Both the position numbers and the translations under genes were made by a program. The notes beneath the pieces were generated by a model, which had not been told where the DNA came from, made no database searches, and saw nothing but the letters and a program-made list of their open reading frames with translations. 64,000 nt of DNA from Geomicrobium sp. JCM 19039 (GTDB taxonomy: Bacteria > Bacillota > Bacilli > Bacillales > Marinococcaceae), in assembly GCF_000698145.1 (NCBI RefSeq), contig NZ_BAXB01000008.1:62001-126000 (forward strand). Reading direction: 5' to 3'. Of this stretch, positions 36,661 through 46,220 are shown piece by piece (the stretch's first letter is position 1; every line of letters begins with the position of its first letter).

Positions 36661-37374
36661 TATAAGTTGAACTAATGAATTTCTTCAGAGAACCAATGGT
36701 AAACCGACTGTTAAAGCCTAAATTTCTACGTCATCGAAGATCTATGTTCATCGTTCACAGCAGTTGTAGCAATGAATGGTTTCTATGAATGTCATTGATA
36801 TCCAAAGTGTGTAAATATCGTCAGTGTCACAAATAAGGAACTCTAGTTTAACAACGCCGCTTATTCAGTATCGCTGATTGGAACCAAAGGCAGTGACGCC
36901 TGCGAAAGAAGGGCCGAGACGAGACCCTGCAGGTCGTAATAAGTTCACTGAAAAATGTATACCAAAGTTTCGCTTGCTATAAATATAAACTCCCACGTAG
37001 ACCCTGTCTATGATGGGAGTTTCTTCAATAAGGAGCGGTTATTAGCAGAAATCCCCACATAGAAAGGCTATATTCTCACATAGACGGTTCTATGATGGGA
37101 TAATTTACGATCCCAACGCTCCATATAGTTGAAACCCCCACATGGATCGGACCCGTTAGTTCGCTTTAACGAGTAACGTAGAGAATGAGACGCTATTTTC
37201 TCAGTGACTTCGCCATCAGACTACGGAGCTCGGCCGGTCCTCCGCGGTCAAGAAAACACGGTGGGCGTACTTTGGCCACCGATGTTGCCCTTGTGCTCTG
37301 GAGTACAAGCATCCGCCTGTAGTGGAAAGCAACGATCAATAGCGCTAATTAGGAAAATGTAAAGTTCAACTTAT
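36661..37374. repeat. Non-coding inverted-terminal-repeat element, copy 3 (longest)
   Basis: 714 bp bounded by TATAAGTTGAACT and AGTTCAACTTAT, beginning 10 bp after the aldolase stop. The left end continues AATGAATTTCTTCAGAG, shared with copies 4 and 5. Bases 37278-37333 carry the module also found inverted at 48532-48588 and, more diverged, at 17164-17210. No open frame is credible. Two short runs about a TAGACCCTGTCTATGATGGGA-like repeat lie at 36997-37100. The bases 37375-37523 behind it show nothing recognised. Confidence 0.8.
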
Positions 37375-37538
37375 TTAGATAGTATAAATCATCACCTTCC
37401 TCCTTTTTTCAACAAAAAGAACAAAGATTTCAAGACAAGACTAGAGGTTATTTGTACTAGATTTTGCGGAATACATAGAGTAGGAACTTCATACCTTTAA
37501 GAAAGTAGACACTAAAGGAGATTATGAAGGTGGTAGAG

Positions 37539-37679
37539 ATGATGAAAGAATTAAAAACAATTGTAGACCAATACTTTGACATTGAAAGTGACGGTGAGGG
37601 TCAGAAGTGGTTTTATGGCGTTGCTGTAACTGCGCTCTTCTTTATCCTCTTTACAACCGCACTTCTCATAGCGTTATAA
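37539..37679 (+). CDS. Small single-helix membrane protein
   Basis: Forty-six residues: a charged N-half (MMKELKTIVDQYFDIES..., GEGQKWF) and one C-terminal membrane helix (YGVAVTALFFILFTTALLIAL). The start at 37539 has AAGGTGG 5 bp upstream; an in-frame ATG at 37524 behind AAAGGAG would add five residues. A terminator follows at once, which supports a real gene. Function unknown. Confidence 0.6.
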   Translation: MMKELKTIVDQYFDIESDGEGQKWFYGVAVTALFFILFTTALLIAL

Positions 37680-37689
37680 TTGTGGGTGG

Positions 37690-37724
37690 ATAGGCCGATC
37701 TCCAAGTGAGATTGGCCTATTTTA
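37690..37724 (+). terminator. Rho-independent terminator
   Basis: A 13-bp stem ATAGGCCGATCTC / GAGATTGGCCTAT with one G-U pair and a short T-tail. Confidence 0.8.
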
Positions 37725-37802
37725 CTAAAAATATAGACAAAAACAAGGGATAGAGTATACATATGAAGAAATGAAGGGTGACATATATAATAGGAGGGGA
37801 AT

Positions 37803-39027
37803 ATGAAACGAATTTCATTGATGAATCAAATCTTCATCGCTTTCGGTTTGGCTGTTTTGTTCGGTGTAATCTTTGGTCCTAGCATGACGATTGTTGAACG
37901 CTAGGTGACTTGTTTTTGCGTCTCATTCAATTTGTTATAGCACCCCTCGTACTTGCTTCATTAATCGTCGGGGTGACAAGCTTGGGGTCTGGAAAACAGA
38001 TGCTAAGGCTTGGAGGAAAGACGGTCGCATTCTTTTTACTTACTTCATTCGTAGCCGTCGGTATTGGATTGTCGATGGGTTACTTGTATCAACCAGGAAC
38101 CAATGTTGAAATCGCAGCTCCTACAACAGAAGAGGCCGAAGAAGAAGTCGACGAACTTGATGAAAGCATCGTAGATATTCTCATTAACATAGTGCCCGAA
38201 AATCCATTTGCCGGTTTGGCACAAACGGAAATGCTGCAAATCATTTTCTTTGCACTTGCCTCGGTATCGGGATCTTGCTCGTCGGTGAAAAAGCAGAGCC
38301 AGTGAAAAAGTTTTTCGATGGGCTGGCTGAAGTGATGTTTAAGGTAACGTCAGGGATTATGATGGTGGCACCACTTGGGGTTTTCGGTATTCTTGCCCCG
38401 GTTGTTGGAGAATATGGGCTAGAGATACTCCTTCCGCTCATCATGGTGATTGTTGCAGTTGCTACTGGGTGTTTACTCCACATCATTGTTGTCTATGGTG
38501 CCGTTGTAAAATCGCTTGGTAAAATCTCACCGATCAAATTTTTGAAGGGGATGAGCCCGGCATTTCTCTTTGCATTTTCGAGTGCGAGTAGTGCAGCAAC
38601 ACTCCCGTTATCAATGAAAAATGCTCAAGAAAATGTAGGCGTATCAAAAAGTACATCCAGCTTTGTATTACCACTCGGGGCAACGATTAACATGGATGGC
38701 ACCGCGCTTTACAACGGTGTAGCCGTCGTATTCATCGCCCAGTTTTATAGTGAGTCACTATCAGCTTTGGACATTGTCACTGTGTTGCTCGTTGCAACGC
38801 TCGCCGCAATTGGCACCGCCGGGGTACCAGGAGCAGGGTTAATTATGCTAACGATCACATTGGCGGCCATAGGCTTACCACTTGAAGGTATTGCTCTTGT
38901 TGCTGCCATTGATCGAATTCTCGACATGATGAGAACAGCGACAAATATTCTTGGAGATAGCGCATGTGCGGTGTACATTGATAGAAGTGAGCACAAAGAT
39001 AGAGCATTTCAAGATGAAGCAGCTTAA
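37803..39027 (+). pseudogene. Dicarboxylate/amino acid:cation symporter (DAACS), two frameshifts
   Basis: An ATG at 37803 follows AGGAGGGG. Repaired length is about 408 aa. Family marks are the serine-rich loop AFSSASSAATLPLSM, the ATINMDGTALYNGV motif and the C-terminal AAIDRILDMMRTATNILGDS segment, all of which bind substrate and Na+/H+. Between helices there is an insert rich in Glu. Single-base losses occur near 37903 (right after VVER-like Val-Glu-Arg) and near 38262 (FFALA to GIGILLVG). Substrates of relatives are glutamate, aspartate, succinate or malate. Confidence 0.88.
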
Positions 39028-39075
39028 TTGGGAATATTCCCCGTGAAATATTTGTCGATTGAAGGGAAAGACAAG

Positions 39076-39101
39076 GTTTTCAGTTATGGATAATTGGGAA
39101 A
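39076..39101 (+). promoter_or_regulatory. Possible sigma-B-type promoter of the photolyase gene
   Basis: GTTTTC, 14 bp, then GGGAAA resembles the general-stress consensus GTTTAA-N12-14-GGGWAW, 22 bp upstream of the start codon. The -35 half matches only in part. Confidence 0.3.
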
Positions 39102-39123
39102 ACGACAACGAGGAGGCGGTAAG

Positions 39124-40572
39124 ATGAGCGTCAATGTTGTCTGGTTTCGAAGAGACCTTCGGTGGAGCGATCATACAGCGCTGGCTCGCGTATTAGATGA
39201 TACGGAGCCAGCGGATTCAATACTCGCACTGTTTATTATAGACCCGAATATGACGAGTAGCTTCTCGACGCGTCATGATTATTTTTACGAAACATTGCAA
39301 TCGTTTGTTGAAGCAGGGGATAAGCTAGGGATCAACGTTCATTTTCTTTACGGATCGGTGGATGAAGTATTTCCTCTGCTTGTTGACGATTTTAATGTGC
39401 AAGCGGTGTACTTTAATCGAGACGAAAGCGGAGCCGGTCAGGATCGAGACCGTGAAGCAATAAAGGTATTAGAGTCAAAAGGCGTGGAGGTGCACACGTT
39501 TATTGATCATCATCTTCACGGGGCGTTAGAAGTAACCAAAAAAGACGGGGAACGCTATCAAGTGTTCACCCCTTATTATAAGGCGTGGAGAAGGCTCACG
39601 AAACCGGCCCTAAATACGATTAATGTAGACGAATTAAAGAAAAAGTCTGTTAATTACCGAACATCCTTTGAGCGCGGGAAAGAAGCATACGGAAAACTGA
39701 TGCAACAAAAGACCGGACGCTTTTCTGATCATGTCGGGGAACAGGCAGCCCGAGAACGACTTGTTGCTTTTTTGAATGATGGGCTGGTCAGTTATGATGA
39801 AGACCGAGATCGACCAGGGATTGATGGAACGAGTCAACTCTCCAAATATTTGCGAACCGGAGTGATATCACCAAGAATGGTATTTGAAGCGGTGCAAACA
39901 GCTGCCGAGAAAAAGGGTACGGATCAAGGAGCAGAAACGTTCATTCAAGAACTGGCGTGGCGTGATTTTTATAACATGGTCTCTTATGACCATCCAAATG
40001 GGAAAGATGAGGAATGGAAAGAACAATTCCGTGGAATGGAGTGGTCGTATGACGAAGACGAGTGGGAGCGATGGAAAGAAGGGAACACTGGTTTTCCGAT
40101 TGTTGACGCCGCGATGCGTCAATTAAATCAAGAAGGATGGATGCACAATCGTTTACGTATGGTGACAGCATCTTTTCTTACGAAAGATCTTCTCCAAGAT
40201 TGGCGACAAGGAGAGAGGTATTTTCAAGATCAGCTTATCGATTATGATCCAGCATCAAATATCGGAGGTTGGCAATGGGCAGCCTCAACAGGAACAGATG
40301 CTGTCCCTTATTTTCGCGTGTTCAATCCAACACGCCAATCGGAGCGATTTGATCCTGATGGAACCTATATTAAGACGTATGTTCCAGAACTTCAGAATGT
40401 ACCGGTTGACTATATTCATGAGCCCGGTCGCATGCCAGAACATGTGCAGGAGAAGGCGAAGTGTGTGATTGGCTCTGATTACCCCGAACCGATCATCGAC
40501 CATAAGGCACGTCGAAAAGCGGCAATTCAAATGTATGAAGAGAAAAAAGACGAATCTCGCTTCAAAAAGTGA
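39124..40572 (+). CDS. phrB: Deoxyribodipyrimidine photolyase (class I CPD type)
   Basis: A 482-aa light-driven DNA repair enzyme. The N-terminal antenna domain starts NVVWFRRDLRWSDHTAL. The C-terminal FAD domain has GTSQLSKYLRTGVISPR, ELAWRDFYNM, GFPIVDAAMRQL, WMHNRLRM and the signature WQWAASTGTDAVPYFRVFNP. It splits UV-induced pyrimidine dimers. The start at 39124 follows GAGGAGGCGG; an earlier in-frame ATG has no ribosome site. It ends RRKAAIQMYEEKKD..., common in bacillar enzymes. Confidence 0.95.
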   Translation: MSVNVVWFRRDLRWSDHTALARVLDDTEPADSILALFIIDPNMTSSFSTRHDYFYETLQSFVEAGDKLGINVHFLYGSVDEVFPLLVDDFNVQAVYFNRDESGAGQDRDREAIKVLESKGVEVHTFIDHHLHGALEVTKKDGERYQVFTPYYKAWRRLTKPALNTINVDELKKKSVNYRTSFERGKEAYGKLMQQKTGRFSDHVGEQAARERLVAFLNDGLVSYDEDRDRPGIDGTSQLSKYLRTGVISPRMVFEAVQTAAEKKGTDQGAETFIQELAWRDFYNMVSYDHPNGKDEEWKEQFRGMEWSYDEDEWERWKEGNTGFPIVDAAMRQLNQEGWMHNRLRMVTASFLTKDLLQDWRQGERYFQDQLIDYDPASNIGGWQWAASTGTDAVPYFRVFNPTRQSERFDPDGTYIKTYVPELQNVPVDYIHEPGRMPEHVQEKAKCVIGSDYPEPIIDHKARRKAAIQMYEEKKDESRFKK

Positions 40573-40734
40573 CAATTTTGTTACGGAACATCAACACTTA
40601 CACTGGAGTCCTACAGTTTCACTTTTCTTTTCTTTAAAACTATTGGTTTAACGTGATAAAATAAAGTTACAGAAGTGTGCACATACATACCTTGGTGTCG
40701 TATGCGCAAATGTAAGGGTAAAGGAGGGTACACC

Positions 40735-41111
40735 ATGAAGAAACTACTTATCACAATGGGCGCACTTGCGTTTATTCTCGGTGGTTGTAACGAGGGTGCG
40801 GGTGATGTGCAAGAGCCAGTTGGAGATACGTTTGAAGATAGTGGCGGAAGCAGCGCTAGCATGATAGCGGGGATTCTGGCGACGGCGAATCTGTTGACCT
40901 TGAACAAGGAGCTTCTGTTTACGAAGCGAGTTGTTTAAGCTGTCACGGAGATGACATGCAAGGAATGAACTCAACACCTGGTATCGAGGGTGTTGCGGCT
41001 GATGATGTCCTAGCAGCAATTGATGAAGGTCCAGGCTCAATGCCTCCAGGCCTTGTATCAGGAGAAGATGCAGAAGCTGTTGCAGCTTATGTTGAAAACG
41101 GCGGAGAATAA
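40735..41111 (+). pseudogene. cccB: Cytochrome c lipoprotein (c-551-like), frameshifted
   Basis: It starts with a lipoprotein signal (MKKLLITMGALAFILGGC), then an acidic Gly/Ser/Glu linker, then a small cytochrome c domain with the haem motif CLSCH and the axial Met region PGSMPPGLV, ending at 41111. The linker and haem domain are in different frames; one lost base near 40858 explains it. Repaired length is about 125 aa. It would be a membrane-anchored electron carrier to the terminal oxidase. The symbol is given by analogy to B. subtilis CccB. Confidence 0.8.
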
Positions 41112-41121
41112 TTTATTCTTT

Positions 41122-41160
41122 AAAGACTCTGTGCAAACTACTTTGCACAGAGTCTTTTTT
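41122..41160. terminator. Bidirectional terminator between cccB and a convergent gene
   Basis: A perfect 16-bp stem AAAGACTCTGTGCAAA / TTTGCACAGAGTCTTT with a 4-nt loop and T-tract. Confidence 0.92.
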
Positions 41161-41363
41161 TAGATTTCATTAATGTAGAAAAACGAAACATGGTGCACAT
41201 TAAGAGACGTATCATCATCAAGAGCAATAAATGGGCGATTTTCTGCAACAGCAGCGTTCATCAATTGTTGGTAATGATCTCGAACTTCTTCCTCATCATC
41301 AAATCGACTTTCTTCATGCTCAAGCTCTGCTTTATCCAACATCACAAACGTAATTTCAAACAT
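41160..41363 (-). CDS. Small acidic protein of unknown function
   Basis: Sixty-seven residues starting MFEITFVML after AAGGAGG; the upstream in-frame extension lacks a ribosome site. It is acidic (RFDDEEEVRDHYQQL) with a C-terminal beta-rich part (LNVHHVSFFYINEI). It could be a small ferredoxin-like or dimeric barrel fold but no family is recognised. It shares its terminator with cccB. Confidence 0.6.
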   Translation of the reverse strand: MFEITFVMLDKAELEHEESRFDDEEEVRDHYQQLMNAAVAENRPFIALDDDTSLNVHHVSFFYINEI

Positions 41364-41535
41364 AGCGTCCTCCTTATGTGAATGTTTACTCGCTACTTCG
41401 CCAGCTCGTAGTGTTCTTCCTGCTTGATGGTAGCTTTTATCTAGGGCGAATATCAAATGGGGAGTACGATCGGTGTTCGCATGTTGCTACCGATAGGAAT
41501 ATAATGGAATTGAAAAATCTTCTCTAGATAAACAA

Positions 41536-41850
41536 TTGCTTAAGGAGGTCATCATTATCGATAATAAAGAAACGCCAGAACCGTTATGGCGAAAAGTGAT
41601 TAGACGTATCCATCTATGCGTATCGATTGTTTTATTCATCCTATATATTGTGCAAATCACACGTGAATTTGGAGAAAGTCATAGTATTAGTTCATTTTAT
41701 CCTGCGTTAATTATCGGTAGTCTCTGTACTTTTCTCATAATAATAACGATTGCAGATTATATGACGAAATACGATTGTTCAAAGAGAGAACTATCAATGA
41801 GGATATGTGGTGTTGCGGTCATCATTTTGATAGCCGTTATTGTGTTGTGA
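41536..41850 (+). CDS. Three-helix membrane protein, non-standard start likely
   Basis: About 98-104 aa with hydrophobic segments at approximately 30-45, 55-75 and 90-104 and a basic loop (RKVIRRIH). A strong AAGGAGG at 41541-41547 precedes ATC ATT ATC GAT in frame. No ATG/GTG/TTG lies at correct distance, so either ATT (41554) starts translation or a base is wrong; the in-frame TTG at 41536 lies before the ribosome site. Family not recognised. Confidence 0.5.
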   Translation: MLKEVIIIDNKETPEPLWRKVIRRIHLCVSIVLFILYIVQITREFGESHSISSFYPALIIGSLCTFLIIITIADYMTKYDCSKRELSMRICGVAVIILIAVIVL

Positions 41851-42086
41851 GCTTGAGTGAGTGATTAAGCTAGCGATATGCTGAAATATGAGAGTCCTAA
41901 ATAGTAAATTTTCACTTTTAAAAATATGTTCACATAGATACATGTATAGTATTTTCCTAGATCCATAGTCTCTACCCGTCTTGCAACTGCAGTGACTCCT
42001 ATTTGGTTAAAACAATAAAGTTGACAATTCCTATCGAGTTTGTACATAATAAAATCGGTTAAGAGATTCGGAAGGGTGAATGAAAG

Positions 42087-43685
42087 ATGATGAAAAATTG
42101 GAAAATATACATGTACTTACCGATGCTGGCTGTTTTGATGGTCGGATGCGCAGGTGATGACGGTGAGCAAGATGAAGAGCCAGAAGACTCAACAAGCGAA
42201 AACGGGGTGGAAGAGGTAGAAGGTGGAGACGCTGTGATGGCAATTTCCAGCGATCCGGTTGATTTGGATCCACACGGCTCCAATGACGGGCCATCGACGA
42301 TTGTCCGCAGCAATATTTATGAGAATCTTGTTGAGCAAACATCAGATCTTGAAATTGAACCTCACCTCGCACAGAGTTATGAACAGATAGATGATGTGAC
42401 GTGGGAATTTATTTTAAGAGAAGATGTGACGTTTCATGATGGAGAACCGTTTAATGCGGAAGCTGTCAAAGCCAACATTGAACGAGCGATCAATCCTGAT
42501 GTATCCAATCGCCTATTTTTGTTAGATATGATCGATCGAGTTGAAGTGATGGATGAATATACGGTACACATTATCACGGAGTATCCATTTGGGGCGCTTC
42601 CTGCAAATCTCGCGCATGATACAGGTGGCATGATTAGCCCAGCCGCGATTGAAGATGAGGACAATGGGGATACGAACATTGCGACGAACCCTGTTGGGAC
42701 TGGGGCGTTTACATTTGATAGCTGGGATCAAGGGTATGAAGTCGTTCTAACGAAAAATGAAGATTACTGGGGTGAAGATGCACACCTAGACAGCGTTGCA
42801 ATCCGAACGGTTCCGGAGCAAGGCACACGTGTCGGAATGCTATCCACAGGTGAGGCCCAAGTATCTCAAAGTTTAGAAGCGGCAAACGCCAATCAAGTGG
42901 AAGAGATGGAAGAGGCAGAGCTGGCTGTATATCCGAGTCTAGCAATGGATTATGTAGGTTTCAACACGCAAGTTGAGCCGTTTGACGATGTGCGAGTGCG
43001 CCAAGCGATTGCTCTCGCGATTGATCATGAAGCAATTGTAGAAGGATTGTTTGAAGGATATGGTTCAGTAGCAGACAGCCCGATTAATGATAGGGTGTTT
43101 GGTTATCACGAAGACTTGGACGCTCCAGAATATGACCCTGAACGTGCCGCAGAGTTGTTAGCAGAAGCAGGATACGAAGATGGCTTTGAAACGAGCATTT
43201 GGACGAGTGATATCAATTCTAATTATGTGTTTATCGCCGAAATTGTTCAAGATCAGCTCACAGACATTGGGATCAATGCCGATGTACAAATTATGGAGTG
43301 GGCAACATTCCTTGAAACGACAGGGAACGGGGATCATGAAATGCAAGTGGCTGGTTGGACGACGGTAACGGCTGATGCAGATTACGGCCTTTATCCACTT
43401 TTCCATACCGATTATCAAGGTGCGGAAGGGAACCGTTCATTCTATTCTAATGATGAATTGGATGCGATGCTAGAATCGGCTCGCCAAGAAATCGACGAAG
43501 ACGAGCGAATTGCACAATACCGTGAGATTCAAGAGTTTCTCCGAGAAGAGTTACCGATGGTAAGCATTGCTTTTCAAGATAACCTCTTCGGTGTTAGCTC
43601 CAATTTCGAAGGATATGATCGCCGTTCTAACGGGAAATTTCTTTTCAAAGACGCATACTTTACGGATGAAGAAGCTGGTTATTAA
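42087..43685 (+). CDS. Peptide/glutathione-type ABC substrate-binding lipoprotein (SBP family 5)
   Basis: A 532-aa protein. The signal peptide ends in lipobox MVGC, then an acidic linker, then the family 5 fold: DPVDLDPHGSND, LAQSYEQIDDVTWEFILREDVTFHDGEPFNA, NPVGTGAF, DVRVRQAIALAIDHEAI. Relatives bind di-/oligopeptides, glutathione or nickel. No permease or ATPase genes are adjacent, so it must work with a transporter encoded elsewhere. It ends in its own terminator. Confidence 0.92.
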   Translation: MMKNWKIYMYLPMLAVLMVGCAGDDGEQDEEPEDSTSENGVEEVEGGDAVMAISSDPVDLDPHGSNDGPSTIVRSNIYENLVEQTSDLEIEPHLAQSYEQIDDVTWEFILREDVTFHDGEPFNAEAVKANIERAINPDVSNRLFLLDMIDRVEVMDEYTVHIITEYPFGALPANLAHDTGGMISPAAIEDEDNGDTNIATNPVGTGAFTFDSWDQGYEVVLTKNEDYWGEDAHLDSVAIRTVPEQGTRVGMLSTGEAQVSQSLEAANANQVEEMEEAELAVYPSLAMDYVGFNTQVEPFDDVRVRQAIALAIDHEAIVEGLFEGYGSVADSPINDRVFGYHEDLDAPEYDPERAAELLAEAGYEDGFETSIWTSDINSNYVFIAEIVQDQLTDIGINADVQIMEWATFLETTGNGDHEMQVAGWTTVTADADYGLYPLFHTDYQGAEGNRSFYSNDELDAMLESARQEIDEDERIAQYREIQEFLREELPMVSIAFQDNLFGVSSNFEGYDRRSNGKFLFKDAYFTDEEAGY

Positions 43686-43703
43686 CGGTGAGCACCCAAT
43701 AGT

Positions 43704-43732
43704 AAACCGACCTCAAATGAGGTCGGTTTTTT
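43704..43732. terminator. Bidirectional terminator
   Basis: A perfect 11-bp stem AAACCGACCTC / GAGGTCGGTTT with an AAAT loop and T-tract, between convergent genes. Confidence 0.92.
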
Positions 43733-44649
43733 CACGGAACAATATTGCCCGCCGCACGATAGCATTCAAACCACTCTGAGCGAGTGAGATGAATGTTTGT
43801 GGCGTTAACCGCTTCTTGAAGGCGGTCGATTTGACGAGTCCCGGTTACGACTTGAATGTTGGCGGGATGGCGAACGATCCAAGCGTACGCAATCGTTGAA
43901 GGGGAGGTACTATATTTCTCCGCAAGGCGGTCGAGCACTTTATTAAGTTCTGGGAATCGCTTATCTCCGACAAACACGCCATCAAAGAAGCCAGTTTGTA
44001 GTGGGGACCAAGCTTGCACCGTAATGTCATGAAGTCGGCAGTAATCCAGGATTGAACTGTCGCGGTTAACTGCCTGGTCATTGTGCATATTGAGTGTTAT
44101 GCCTGCGTCAATCATCGGAGTGTGTGTGATGCTTAATTGCAACTGGTTAATGACAAGCTTTTGAGAAAGATGTTTTTGCAGCAGCTCGATTTGCATAGGA
44201 GTATGGTTGGATACACCGAAATAGCGAACCTTCCCACTTTGTTCCAGCGTATCAAATGCTGCGCCCACTTGCTCAGGCTCCACGAGGGGGTCAGGGCGGT
44301 GTAACAATAAGATATCCAAATAGTCTGTGTTTAACCTTGATAAAATGCCGTCAACCGCGCTTACAATATGTTCTTTAGAGAAATCAAAAAAACCACCGTT
44401 ATCTTTTCGGATGCCACACTTGCTCTGGAGAATGATTTCGTCGCGTTGCATCGTAGTCGCTTGAGAAAAAAGTCGTTCACATTCCCCATCTCCATAAATA
44501 TCGGCGTGATCAAAAACATTAATGCCCATCTCGAAGGCAGCCGAAGTAAGTCTTTCGACTTCTGCAGTGGATAACGTATTTATTCTCATGTTGCCCATAA
44601 TGATGGAAGATGCTCGTAAGTCAGTGCCAGAAAGCTCAAAGTACTTCAT
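43732..44649 (-). CDS. Aldo/keto reductase (YdhF-like)
   Basis: A 305-aa TIM-barrel NADPH reductase. The catalytic tetrad is visible: Asp47 and Tyr52 (FDHADIYGDG), Lys77 (QSKCGI) and His near 117 (LLLHRPDPL). VRYFGVSNHTPMQIELL and YAWIVRHPANIQVVTGTRQ supply the cofactor site. It reduces aldehydes or ketones; the natural substrate is unknown. Monocistronic, with a ribosome site GAGGGAAAACG before the ATG. Confidence 0.92.
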   Translation of the reverse strand: MKYFELSGTDLRASSIIMGNMRINTLSTAEVERLTSAAFEMGINVFDHADIYGDGECERLFSQATTMQRDEIILQSKCGIRKDNGGFFDFSKEHIVSAVDGILSRLNTDYLDILLLHRPDPLVEPEQVGAAFDTLEQSGKVRYFGVSNHTPMQIELLQKHLSQKLVINQLQLSITHTPMIDAGITLNMHNDQAVNRDSSILDYCRLHDITVQAWSPLQTGFFDGVFVGDKRFPELNKVLDRLAEKYSTSPSTIAYAWIVRHPANIQVVTGTRQIDRLQEAVNATNIHLTRSEWFECYRAAGNIVP

Positions 44650-44801
44650 CGTTTTCCCTCCTCTATGACTTCAGTATGTACGGCTTGTCTAGCTTTGACA
44701 AGCTCCCTGATGAAGTCACAACGAAGGAAGCATGAAGGAATGAGAGGTGTGTGATACATTCAAGAAAGAAAAGTGAACACGGATGATAAGGAGAGATGTT
44801 C

Positions 44802-45614
44802 ATGATCCAGCAAAGTGTTGATGGTGTAAGTTTTGCACTGAAAGAAGAACACAATTTTCGATGGTTAAAAAAACATGGCCGAGTGTTTAAGGTATGGGAT
44901 GAGCAGGATTCTGGGAATCTCTGTTTTGGGGTTGAACGAAACGGAGTGAGGCGATTTATAAAATATGCAGGGGCAAAGCCTTTGAAATTCATCGGAAATC
45001 CTGAAGATGCCGTTGCAAGGTTGGAAAAGGCAAAGCTTCGTTATGAATTTATGAAACATGCGAATCTTGTTCGACTCGTTCATCATGAAAAAGTCGGAGA
45101 CGGATATATGTTGGAATTTGATTGGATTGAAGGCGTTAGCCTACGCAAATATTCTTTCGAAACGCTGCCTCTTCATGAACGCTTACACATGCTAACCAAT
45201 ATTTTCACCTTTCATGAACATGTGGAAAAGAAGCAATTTGTCGCTGTTGATTTTTATGATGCAAGTATGATTTATGATGAATCGAGCCAGACACTAAAGG
45301 TATGCGATATCGATTTATATGAAAAGATCCCTTACACAAATGAAATGGATCGGCTGTGGGGTTCATCGCGATTTATGGCGCCGGAAGAATTCCAAATCGG
45401 TGAAGAGCTGGATGCAAGAACGAACGTGTATCGCATGGGAGCCACCGCTTTTGTTTTACTCGGAAAAGATCAGAGTTTAGCAGAGAGTCCAATTCATAAA
45501 GTGGCCAAAAGAGCGATGAGTAAACGGAAGGAAGATCGTTTTCAAACAGTAAAAGCGTTTCATGATATTTGGAAACAAGCCGTCGACGTAAGTATGGAAG
45601 TACGTGGCTATTAG
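44802..45614 (+). CDS. Protein-kinase-like protein with altered catalytic loop
   Basis: A 270-aa kinase-fold protein. Start 44802 is 8 bp from AAGGAG; an ATG two codons earlier sits too close. Recognisable are Lys54 (RFIKYAG), the hinge (YMLEFDWIEGVSL), Asp150 in VAVDFYDAS in place of HRDxxxxN, CDIDLY in place of DFG, and the FMAPEEF equivalent of the APE motif at 191-197. The catalytic aspartates appear kept, but the His-Arg of the loop is missing. It may phosphorylate a small molecule or protein, or be a pseudokinase. Some bacillar proteins annotated as Ser/Thr kinase (YbdM type) look similar to my memory. Confidence 0.7.
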   Translation: MIQQSVDGVSFALKEEHNFRWLKKHGRVFKVWDEQDSGNLCFGVERNGVRRFIKYAGAKPLKFIGNPEDAVARLEKAKLRYEFMKHANLVRLVHHEKVGDGYMLEFDWIEGVSLRKYSFETLPLHERLHMLTNIFTFHEHVEKKQFVAVDFYDASMIYDESSQTLKVCDIDLYEKIPYTNEMDRLWGSSRFMAPEEFQIGEELDARTNVYRMGATAFVLLGKDQSLAESPIHKVAKRAMSKRKEDRFQTVKAFHDIWKQAVDVSMEVRGY

Positions 45615-45620
45615 GGGTGA

Positions 45621-45649
45621 GGACCGCACGGGTTATCAACGTGCGGTCC
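45621..45649. terminator. Bidirectional terminator hairpin
   Basis: A perfect 10-bp stem GGACCGCACG / CGTGCGGTCC between convergent genes. The T-tail is weak. Confidence 0.7.
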
Positions 45650-45659
45650 ATTGCGTTAT

Positions 45660-46220
45660 TCATCGAGTCATCCGACCGTTGAGTAAAAGTTGCTCTGGTT
45701 CACCAGTCGTGGCGTTAAGCGCAAATGTTTTCGTAAGTCCTCGATATTTGACTTCATATTCCCATAACGGCATATAGCTTAAAAATGAGTCTTCAATTAA
45801 ATAATCAGGCTTTTTGTTCATATATTTTTTATTCACATGTGTTTTTACATTCGCAATGTAAGGCTCAATTTGTTTCGCTGACGATAATTTGGGAGGAATT
45901 TTCACACCGATGGCGCCAATATATTCAAATGACGGGGCGACAGTATGAAGCTGATGATGTCCGGAAATGGCATCAATGAAAGCCGTAATCACTGTTATTT
46001 TTGGTGAAAAAGGCTTTCGTTCAGCGATAACTTGTAATTTCACGACCCATATTGGATAGAACACTTTCTGTTTTCTTTTCATGAATTGTTCCAGTTCATC
46101 GGTTGCCATTTTTACTTTAAAAGACTTGCGCACTTGTTTACGTAGAGTGTGCAACCGATCGGGTCCTTTTTGTTCCGTCCCATCACCAATGACGAGCAGC
46201 TCATAACGAGTGGGGATCAT
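45660..46220 (-). CDS. Protein of unknown function (186 aa)
   Basis: A soluble 186-aa protein. The N-terminal part is basic (RLHTLRKQVRKSFKVKM), the middle beta-rich (FYPIWVVKLQVIAERKPFSPKITVITAF), and the C-terminal part ends with LWEYEVKYRGLTKTFALNATTGEPEQLL. That tail resembles beta-strand repeats of membrane-protease or PepSY-like accessory domains. A good AAGGAGAC site precedes the ATG. No family is recognised with confidence; no operon partners. Confidence 0.6.
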   Translation of the reverse strand: MIPTRYELLVIGDGTEQKGPDRLHTLRKQVRKSFKVKMATDELEQFMKRKQKVFYPIWVVKLQVIAERKPFSPKITVITAFIDAISGHHQLHTVAPSFEYIGAIGVKIPPKLSSAKQIEPYIANVKTHVNKKYMNKKPDYLIEDSFLSYMPLWEYEVKYRGLTKTFALNATTGEPEQLLLNGRMTR

